DNA of 64,000 bases from an uncultured Clostridia bacterium (GTDB lineage Bacteria; Bacillota; Clostridia; Oscillospirales; Ruminococcaceae). The notes beneath the pieces were generated by a model. The model was not told where the DNA came from and searched no databases. It saw nothing but the letters and a program-made list of their open reading frames with translations. The first letter of the stretch is position 1. The number at the start of each line of letters is the position of its first letter. Below, in pieces: positions 58,199 through 64,000 of the stretch. The position numbers and the translations under genes were made by a program. The stretch covers positions 1 to 64,000 of the forward strand of contig CANRAS010000001.1 in assembly GCA_947628655.1 (NCBI GenBank). Direction: 5' to 3'.

Positions 58199-58807
58199 TT
58201 AAATCCCGTATTTAAAGCGTTTCAGATAAAACCACGTTCCAAAGCCTAAGCCCGAAACTCCTCCGCAGATGTGTCCGAAGTGGGAGATGTTATCTTCTAT
58301 CGCGATACCCGCAAAGATTTCCTTGCCGAGATAAATCGCCGCTACCAAAATCAGCGTCAGCGGGATTTCGCCTTTCTTCATATTGCCGAACGCGGACAGG
58401 ATAATCAGCATAAACACGATACCCGACGCGCCTAAAATTCCCGTGCTGAAAAACGCCGTGTTAAGCACTCCGCCCGCGAGAGCGGTCACGAGCATCATAA
58501 CAGCGAGGTTCCAGCTCCCGTAGCGTTCCTCGACGACGGGTCCCACGACGAGCAGGAGGGAAATGTTCCCCGCGAAATGCGAAAAATCAGCGTGTCCGAA
58601 AACGTATGTTATCGTGCGCAGATACGTCATCGGGTTCAGCAGACTGCCGTGTCCGTAGCAGATAAACAGCGTGCGCGTCGTGCCGTAATTCGTTATGTAC
58701 CCCAATATCAGCGACGCCAGACAAATCGCCGAAAACGTCAGCACAACAGGGGAGTTGTAGCTTAATTTGTACTTGTGCCTAGCCGTAGAAAAACTTGTTT
58801 TGCTCAA
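58199..58807 (-). CDS. Rhomboid-family intramembrane serine protease
   Basis: This 202-aa membrane protein has six hydrophobic helices. The catalytic Ser is in GASGIVF (G-x-S-G, about residue 130) and the catalytic His in HFGHICGGVSGLGFG (about 180-184). The HFAGN segment (about residue 77) is also typical of rhomboids, and the L1 loop is short. Rhomboids cut transmembrane helices of partner proteins; the substrate is unknown. The 44-46 bp palindrome array lies upstream of its start. Confidence 0.92.
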   Translation of the reverse strand: MSKTSFSTARHKYKLSYNSPVVLTFSAICLASLILGYITNYGTTRTLFICYGHGSLLNPMTYLRTITYVFGHADFSHFAGNISLLLVVGPVVEERYGSWNLAVMMLVTALAGGVLNTAFFSTGILGASGIVFMLIILSAFGNMKKGEIPLTLILVAAIYLGKEIFAGIAIEDNISHFGHICGGVSGLGFGTWFYLKRFKYGI

Positions 58808-58874
58808 TTAAATTACCTCCTAATAGTCGCTGGTTTTATAGTCGCTAGTAATTAGTTTACTGCGAACCGCGAAC

Positions 58875-59580
58875 TTGATTTTTGTATTTCCCGCAGTTGG
58901 CGGGGAACGCGTGGTGATAGTTTTGTGGCATTGCACCGCCGTTGGCGGGAAACCGCGCGGTAATGTTTTTTGGGCATTTCCCCACCTGTGGCGGGGGAAC
59001 GCGCGGTAATAGTTTTGGCATTTCCCCGCTTACGGCGGGGGAAAGCGCTGTAATAGTTTTGGCATTTCCCCGCCTGTGGCGGGGGGAAACGCTGTAATAG
59101 TTTTGGGCATTTCCCCGCCTGTGGCGGGGGAACGCGCGGTAATAGTTTTGGCATTTCCCCGCCTACGGCGGGGGAACGCGCTGTAATAGTTTTTGCATTT
59201 CCCCGCTTACGGCGGGGGAAAGCGCTGTAATAGTTTTTGGCATTTCCCCGCTTACGGCGGGGGAAAGCGCTGTAATAGTTTTGGGCATTTCCCCGCCTAC
59301 GGGGGGGAAAGCGCTGTAATAGTTTTGGCATTTCCCCGCCTACGGCGGGGGAAAGCGCTGTAATAGTTTTGGGCATTTCCCCGCCTGTGGCGGGGGAAAG
59401 CGCTGTAATAGTTTTGGGCATTTCCCCGCCTGTGGCGGGGGAAAGCGCTGTAATAGTTTTGGCATTTCCCCGCTTACGGCGGGGGAAAGCGCTGTAATAG
59501 TTTTGGCATTTCCCCGCCTACGGCGGGGGAAAGCGCGGTAATGGTTTTTGGGCATTTCCCCGCCTACGGCGGGAAATGCG
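58875..59580. repeat. Tandem array of about 16 palindromic units, 44-46 bp each
   Basis: The unit is GGCATTTCCCCGCC-TAC-GGCGGGGG followed by AAAGCGCTGTAATAGTTTT. Each unit contains a 9-10 bp hairpin whose 3-nt loop varies (TAC, TGT or TTAC-like). Units are contiguous with no spacers. The 5' units are the most diverged, and the last is truncated. The array lies between maf (3' side) and rhomboid (5' side). Open frames of about 190 aa across it are artefacts of the repetition. Confidence 0.93.
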
Positions 59581-59633
59581 TAAAAAAACAACCCTCAAAA
59601 CTTGCGCAGCAACTAACTACTAACTACTAATCT

Positions 59634-60191
59634 CTAATTAACTTGCATCAACTTTAATTCCCGATAAACCCTTGCTACGGGTAACCCTACGACGTTGAAA
59701 AAATCTCCGTCTATGCGTTTAATTAAAAGCGCGCCTTTTTCTTGAATACCGTACGCGCCCGCCTTGTCGAGCGGTTCGCCCGTGGCTATGTAGTCGGAGA
59801 TTTCCGCGTCTGTCAGCGGGTAAAACTCGACTTTTGTTTCCTCGCAAAACGTTTTCTCACCGCCGTTTTCCGCTATGATACAAACGCCCGTGAATACGCT
59901 GTGCGTTCTGCCCGAAAGCTGTTTCAGCATTTCCCGTGCGTTCTCGCCGTCGGCGGGCTTTCCGAGAATTTTCCCGTCAACCGCGACAACCGTGTCGGCG
60001 GCGATTATCAATTCGCCCTTGTGTTCGGCGAAAATCTCCCGCGCCTTTTGTTTCGCAAGGAGCATTACCGCGGTATCGGCGGGAGTACCCACGGGGATAT
60101 TTTCCTCGCCGTGCGCGGGGATTATCTCAAATTCCGCAGAAATCATCCGCAAAAGTTCCCGCCTGCGCGGACTTTGACTTGCAAGTATCAT
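59634..60191 (-). CDS. maf: Maf-family nucleotide pyrophosphatase
   Basis: Maf proteins hydrolyse non-canonical or modified nucleoside triphosphates (dTTP/UTP and methylated forms). The 185-aa protein shows MILASQSPRRRELL at the N-terminus, GTPADTAVMLLAKQKA, IIAADTVVAVDGKILGKP with the catalytic Asp, and YIATGEPLDKAGAYGIQEKG. The ATG at 60191 (AAAAGGTGA upstream) gives the normal start. It is often near mreB or radC, but here it stands alone. Confidence 0.96.
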   Translation of the reverse strand: MILASQSPRRRELLRMISAEFEIIPAHGEENIPVGTPADTAVMLLAKQKAREIFAEHKGELIIAADTVVAVDGKILGKPADGENAREMLKQLSGRTHSVFTGVCIIAENGGEKTFCEETKVEFYPLTDAEISDYIATGEPLDKAGAYGIQEKGALLIKRIDGDFFNVVGLPVARVYRELKLMQVN

Positions 60192-60229
60192 CACAATCAC
60201 CTTTTCTTGAACTTTAGTATATTATACTA

Positions 60230-60780
60230 TATTATTGCGGAAAAATCAAGGGGCTTTTAGTAAATAAAGAATAGAGGTAAGAGAGAGTAGCTAGAGAATA
60301 GTTGTTAGAGATTAGTTTAGGTGCGCGCTCCGCGCGCGATTAGATTGTCTTAGGGTCAATACGTTGATTATCTAGGAAAAGCAACGCCCCTGCACCGTGG
60401 TGCAGGGGTGTATTGAACACGTCCACATAGCCCGCGTTTTGCGCAAAGCGCAAAACAACGGCGCGACCGCGCCGTTAATTCGCCGACAGGCGAATTGCGG
60501 GCGGGCGGGCAAAGGCGCGTACACGGCGGTAAAGGCGCGTTAATACGAGGGACGGTAATCTAATGCGGGATAAGGGAAAGGGGCGCTTGAATTGAGCCAC
60601 GCCGAACCTCACCGCGTTGGCGGGGCGTATTGACTTAAAGACAATCTAATCCGCGCCAAAAGTTGCGCCCCATAAGGAAGTACGGCTAGTGGCATTTCCT
60701 ATGATAGGGGGCGCAACTTTAGGGGCTGCACACTAGAATCTAGCCTCTGTCTTCTGCGCGTTCCCGCGCAAGCGGGAACG
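60230..60780. repeat. Hairpin-rich composite repeat, copy 3
   Basis: The block at about 60330-60655 matches the copy at 54885-55210 in the same orientation, with loop changes. It is followed by GTTGCGCCCC-ATAAG and GGGGGCGCAACTTTAGGGGCTGCAC-like DNA (60660-60735, described in parts). The GGGGCGCAACTTTAGGG words are also at 49625-49645. CTAGCCTC heptamers lie at both ends. No gene was seen. Confidence 0.75.
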
Positions 60781-60818
60781 CGCACATCTAGCCTCTTGCG
60801 CCCTAACAAATCAACGCC

Positions 60819-60847
60819 TTGACAAAATCCGCATACAGTGATATAAT
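60819..60847 (+). promoter_or_regulatory. Sigma-A promoter of the MATE gene
   Basis: TTGACA (60819-60824), 17 bp, TATAAT (60842-60847) with TGA extension. Confidence 0.87.
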
Positions 60848-60873
60848 ATTCTTGTAATTAGGAAGGTGAGTTT

Positions 60874-62238
60874 ATGTCTAAATCACATACAATGGATTTA
60901 ACCACGGGCGCGGTACTGCCGAAAATGCTGAGGTTTTCTCTGCCGATAATGGCGTCGGGGGTATTGCAGCTGCTGTTTAACGCCGCCGATATAATCGTTG
61001 TCGGACGGTTTGCAAGCGACGATTCAATGGGCGCGGTCGGGTCTACGTCCTCGCTTATCAACCTGTTCACGAACCTGTTTATCGGGCTGGCGGTCGGCGT
61101 GAACGTAATAGCCGCGCGTTCGCACGGCGCAAACTCCAAGGACGATATGCAGGACATCGTACATACGTCGGTTTTGCTGTCCGTCCTTTGCGGAATTGTA
61201 CTCGCGATAGTCGGCGTCGTGTTTTCCCCGGAAATACTTGAGCTTATGGAAACCACGCCCGAACAGTTGCCGCTTGCGGTTACTTATCTTCGGATATATT
61301 TTCTGGGAATGCCCGCTATGCTGTTATATAACTTCGGCTCCGCCGTGTTAAGGGCGGTGGGCGATACGAAACGACCGCTTTATTTTCTGATAACGGCGGG
61401 CGTTATAAACGTCCTACTGAACCTGCTGTTCGTTATCGTGTTCAAAATGGACGTCGCGGGCGTAGCGGTCGCTACGGTTGTTTCGGAATGTACGTCCGCC
61501 GCGCTCACCGTCATTTGCCTTGTCAAGGAACACGGCGCAATTCACTTGGATTTTAGGAAACTGAAACTTCACAAAATAGTAATGAAAGCCGTCGTGCGCG
61601 TCGGACTTCCCGCGGGATTTCAAGGCGTTATCTTCTCGCTGTCGAACGTCGTTATTCAGTCGTCGGTAAACCTGTTCGGAAACACCGTAGTTACGGGAAA
61701 CTCCGCCGCCGCGTCGATAGAGGGATTTGTCTACATCGCGATGAACACGTTTTATCAAGCGGCGATTTCGTTCACGGGGCAGAATGTCGGCGCAAAGAAA
61801 TACGACCGCATACCGCGGATACTGCTATGTGCGCAGGGCTGTGTAATCGTCACGGGATTGGTTTTAGGCTGGGCGGCGTATCTGCTCGGCGCTAATCTGC
61901 TGTCGATTTACTCAAAAAGTCCGAACGTAATAGACGCGGGGCTTGTCCGCGAACAGATAATTCTGACGACCTACGCGCTGTGCGGGTGTATGGACGTTAT
62001 GGTAGGAATGATGCGCGGTATCGGCTATTCGGTTCTGCCGATGATAGTATCGCTTGTCGGCGCGTGCGGACTGCGGATACTCTGGATAGCGACCGTATTC
62101 CAAATGCCCGAATATCACACAATAAAGTCCGTCTACATATCCTACCCGATAACCTGGGCGGTAACCTTGTTAGCGCACATTGTGTGCTGGGCGATTGTTT
62201 TTAGAAAGTTCAAGAAAAAAGTTGCGGGTAGTTGCTAG
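60874..62238 (+). CDS. MATE-family efflux transporter
   Basis: This 454-aa membrane protein has twelve predicted helices in two pseudo-symmetrical halves. The MATE pattern is clear in MLRFSLPIMASGVLQLLFN, AADIIVVGRFASDDSMGAVG and the second-half NTVVTGNSAAASIEGFVYI. MATE proteins export drugs or metabolites by antiport with Na+ or H+. GGAAGGTGAG precedes the ATG. It is monocistronic. The substrate is unknown. Confidence 0.95.
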   Translation: MSKSHTMDLTTGAVLPKMLRFSLPIMASGVLQLLFNAADIIVVGRFASDDSMGAVGSTSSLINLFTNLFIGLAVGVNVIAARSHGANSKDDMQDIVHTSVLLSVLCGIVLAIVGVVFSPEILELMETTPEQLPLAVTYLRIYFLGMPAMLLYNFGSAVLRAVGDTKRPLYFLITAGVINVLLNLLFVIVFKMDVAGVAVATVVSECTSAALTVICLVKEHGAIHLDFRKLKLHKIVMKAVVRVGLPAGFQGVIFSLSNVVIQSSVNLFGNTVVTGNSAAASIEGFVYIAMNTFYQAAISFTGQNVGAKKYDRIPRILLCAQGCVIVTGLVLGWAAYLLGANLLSIYSKSPNVIDAGLVREQIILTTYALCGCMDVMVGMMRGIGYSVLPMIVSLVGACGLRILWIATVFQMPEYHTIKSVYISYPITWAVTLLAHIVCWAIVFRKFKKKVAGSC

Positions 62239-62433
62239 AGATTAGTTATTAGAGAACAGTTCGCAATCCGCAAAGCGGATTGCTCGATGTGTCCGCTCTC
62301 TCGCGGACGATTAGATTGTCATTAGGTCAATACGTTGATTATCTAGGGAATACAACGCCCCGCCGACGGCGGGGCGTATTAATTAAAAGACAATCTTTCT
62401 GCGCACGAAGTGCGCACATTATACTGTGCACTC
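62239..62433. repeat. Short repeat stretch
   Basis: It holds GCAATCCGC/GCGGATTGC, GTCCGC/GCGGAC, the GATTGTCATTAGGTCAATACG module, TTGATTATCTAGGG and CGCCCCGCC/GGCGGGGCG. No gene was recognised. Confidence 0.6.
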
Positions 62434-63369
62434 TTAACTGTAAACTGCGGACACTATCTCGGTCAAGGCGTTCAAAGCGACCTTACGTTCCGCGTCGCTT
62501 AAACTCCCGCCTCCGCGCGTTCTGAACTTCGCCGAAACGCGCCAGACGTTCCTGCCGTCCGCTGAAACGTCCTTTATTTTTATCGAGTACGCTTCGCACG
62601 TCTTTTCGTCGTTCCCGATACGATAGTTCAGCGTTATGCGGTCGGTTTTGCCTGCCGTAAGCATAAGCGCCGTGGTTTTCACTTCGTCAAAGCTGTCGCC
62701 CAAAACGCCGTCCGAAAGATACCTTGAACCTTTCAAAACAGCGGTTTTGCCGTCATCCGAGTTCGTCATACCGCTGCCGTTTTCGGAAATTCCTATCATC
62801 GGCAAGAGCGACGGCTTTCCGCCGATATTGTCGCTCAGTACGTCAAGCAGAGTAGCCTTTGGCGAAACGCCCATACGTTCGCCGTTTTCAATCAGCGAGA
62901 GGAGTTTATCCGCTGAAGTTATCCCCTCGGTAAAGCGCAGGTCGCTGATGTCCGACGCGCTGTTACCGCTTTCTACACAGCACACGGGCATATTCAGACT
63001 GCACCGCATATCGAAACACAGCGTTTCGAGAGCCTCGGTCGTGTTTTCTTCGGAAAATCCGTCGCCTAATATAAGCAGTTTTGTTTCGCTCATATAGATA
63101 CGCTTGCCGTCAGCCAGAGCAATGCGGTCTATTGCGCCCGAAAGCGTACTGCCTGCGCCCGTCACGCGTATGACGTTCTCCTGCGACGCGTCTATTGTAG
63201 AACCCGCGCTCCCGCCGCTGCTGAACAGCATTGCGCTGACATGATATTCGCCGTCATAGTCTATCGCGGCGGCTTGTATTATCGCGCGGTCGCCAAGTTC
63301 CGTGCCGTCGGAACAGCCCGTCATAATAATCAAAGCGCAAAGCGCGGCGAATATTTTTGTGATTTTCAA
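62434..63369 (-). CDS. Spore germination protein, GerAC family
   Basis: This lipoprotein subunit of a spore germinant receptor is 311 aa. The TTG at 63369 is chosen because AGGAGG lies 9 bp upstream and the frame then begins with a proper signal peptide and lipobox IMTGC. The frame extends to 63450 but without a good site. Typical segments are TELGDRAIIQAAAIDYDGEYHV, then RVTGAGSTLSGAIDRI, SETKLLILGDGF, and the C-terminal RVSAKFRTRGG with ALTEIVS. It is shorter than most GerAC. It is preceded by a GerAB-type gene in the same direction. Confidence 0.9.
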   Translation of the reverse strand: MKITKIFAALCALIIMTGCSDGTELGDRAIIQAAAIDYDGEYHVSAMLFSSGGSAGSTIDASQENVIRVTGAGSTLSGAIDRIALADGKRIYMSETKLLILGDGFSEENTTEALETLCFDMRCSLNMPVCCVESGNSASDISDLRFTEGITSADKLLSLIENGERMGVSPKATLLDVLSDNIGGKPSLLPMIGISENGSGMTNSDDGKTAVLKGSRYLSDGVLGDSFDEVKTTALMLTAGKTDRITLNYRIGNDEKTCEAYSIKIKDVSADGRNVWRVSAKFRTRGGGSLSDAERKVALNALTEIVSAVYS

Positions 63370-63478
63370 GAAACTTTTCCTCCTTGATTTTGTGTAGTTG
63401 TTTTGGCGGGGTATACCGCGTTGACTGCGGTCGCCGATGATGTTCTCCAAACGCGTATTTGCATTGCTTTCAGAGAAC

Positions 63479-64000
63479 CTAGCCTCCTTGTTTTTGTGCG
63501 GTTATTTTAGCCGTGTACACCGCCTTGACGGCACAGCCTGCGGAGAGGAGCAGAACACCGCTGCGGAACGCCGCGCACAGCGACCACACCGCCGCCGCAA
63601 GCCCGTCTAACCTCTTGAACAGGGAGATGTCGGCAAGCGACGCGGCGGCAAGAAACGGAAACTCGCTGCGCCCGTATAATTCGCGTAAAACAAGGCAGTT
63701 CATCACGGTGACCGCCGATGTCAACACAGCCGAAACAAGCGCGAAAGAAAGCCCTGTCTTTCCCAAACTGCCGTTGTCTTTCCTTGAAACATACGGCAGC
63801 AGCGCGGCAAATATCAGATAATCCCCGCCGCGAAAAACACGTTCGATAACGTCGCCCACAATCGAAGAGCCGTCCTCAAAGCGTATAAGGCTCAAAAACG
63901 AGTTCACGCCCATATACGGAATGTCCGCAAGCGCTGCGGTAAGCGTTATCAGCGCGGCGGCGATTAAGAATATCGCGCCCGACCGCGCAAGCCCCTCAAC
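63479..64000 (-). CDS. GerAB-type germination permease, 3' part (cut by window edge)
   Basis: This is an open frame of 174 codons running off the right end of the window on the minus strand. At least four hydrophobic helices are visible (AIFLIAAALITLTAALADI, then YLIFAALLPYVS, then LSFALVSAVLTSAVTVMNCLVL, described in parts, then GLAAAVWSLCAAFRSGVLLLSAG). The pattern and position before gerAC match the integral-membrane GerAB/spore permease family. The start lies outside the window. Confidence 0.8.
   Translation of the reverse strand, partial: VEGLARSGAIFLIAAALITLTAALADIPYMGVNSFLSLIRFEDGSSIVGDVIERVFRGGDYLIFAALLPYVSRKDNGSLGKTGLSFALVSAVLTSAVTVMNCLVLRELYGRSEFPFLAAASLADISLFKRLDGLAAAVWSLCAAFRSGVLLLSAGCAVKAVYTAKITAQKQGG

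Noticed and set aside
58875-59580. CRISPR array
   Set aside because: The repeated units are contiguous and contain no unique spacers, and no cas gene is present.
58852-59591. Open frames of 189 and 83 aa across the tandem palindrome array
   Set aside because: They exist only because the unit length and composition avoid stops; the repeats drift between 44 and 46 bp, so no consistent protein repeat results.
1-64000. tRNA, rRNA, prophage or insertion sequence genes
   Set aside because: No transposase, integrase or phage structural protein is visible among the reading frames, and no tRNA or rRNA signature was recognised by eye.

Overview
The window looks like a chromosomal segment of an uncultured, spore-forming, anaerobic Firmicute of class Clostridia, most likely an Oscillospirales/Ruminococcaceae-type gut organism (inferred). 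The grounds are spore genes (spoIIR, gerAC/gerAB-type), gatCAB, a Cys T-box upstream of cysE-cysS, an HPr with both His15 and Ser46, FeoA-FeoB fused in one chain with its Cys-rich partner, the style of the proteins, and very uniform sigma-A promoters (TTGACA, 17 bp, TG-N-TATAAT). No rRNA, tRNA, IS transposase, integrase or CRISPR array was found.

Layout. 0.3-7.2 kb: an orphan small protein, then minus-strand recO, yjbR, mutS2, mgsA and minD, and a ParE/Phd-type toxin-antitoxin pair. 7.3-18.5 kb: spoIIR, HPr behind a structured leader, a chemoreceptor, two divergent paralogous lipoproteins with a degenerate duplicated papain-like fold, a Fic protein, and feoAB plus a FeoB-associated peptide. 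18.6-24 kb: a stand-alone structured RNA with its own promoter and terminator, a Nat-type ABC exporter, a RelBE pair, an XRE regulator and a large surface protein. 24-28 kb: a vWA (TerY-like), PP2C phosphatase and SseB operon and small proteins. 28-35 kb: AraC regulator, GH16 glucanase lipoprotein, an unusual repeat element, and an ATPase-helicase pair of the BrxD/BrxHI type. 35-44 kb: T-box-cysE-cysS, three tandem cyclophilin-like lipoproteins, and gatCAB with a membrane protein. 44-49 kb: two more copies of the unusual element, a CPBP protease, two orphan small proteins and leuS. 49-58 kb: a beta-helix carbohydrate-binding lipoprotein, an Amt-PII fusion behind an ANTAR-type dual-hairpin leader, a diguanylate cyclase broken by one in-frame TGA, and an orphan sugar-binding lipoprotein. 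58-64 kb: rhomboid, a 16-unit tandem palindrome array, maf, a MATE exporter, gerAC and the 3' part of a gerAB-type gene cut by the window edge.

Intergenic DNA is crowded with repeats: CCCCGCC-NNN-GGCGGGG palindromes, heptamer microsatellites (TTACCTC, TTAGTAG and CTAGAGG types) often abutting stop codons, and about 300-bp hairpin-rich composite repeats in three copies.

The most notable item is a three-copy element near 30.7, 44.4 and 44.7 kb. A conserved AT-rich core and conserved inner boxes are flanked by inverted arrays of a short unit spaced 11-12 bp apart. The unit is different in each copy (GTGGCAC, GGGCGGA or GTACAGG) but matches between the two arms of the same copy. I know of no described family with this constant-core, variable-arm design. 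The Amt-PII leader is the second highlight: two hexaloops, each with A at position 1 and G at position 4, the first of which shares sequence with a terminator.
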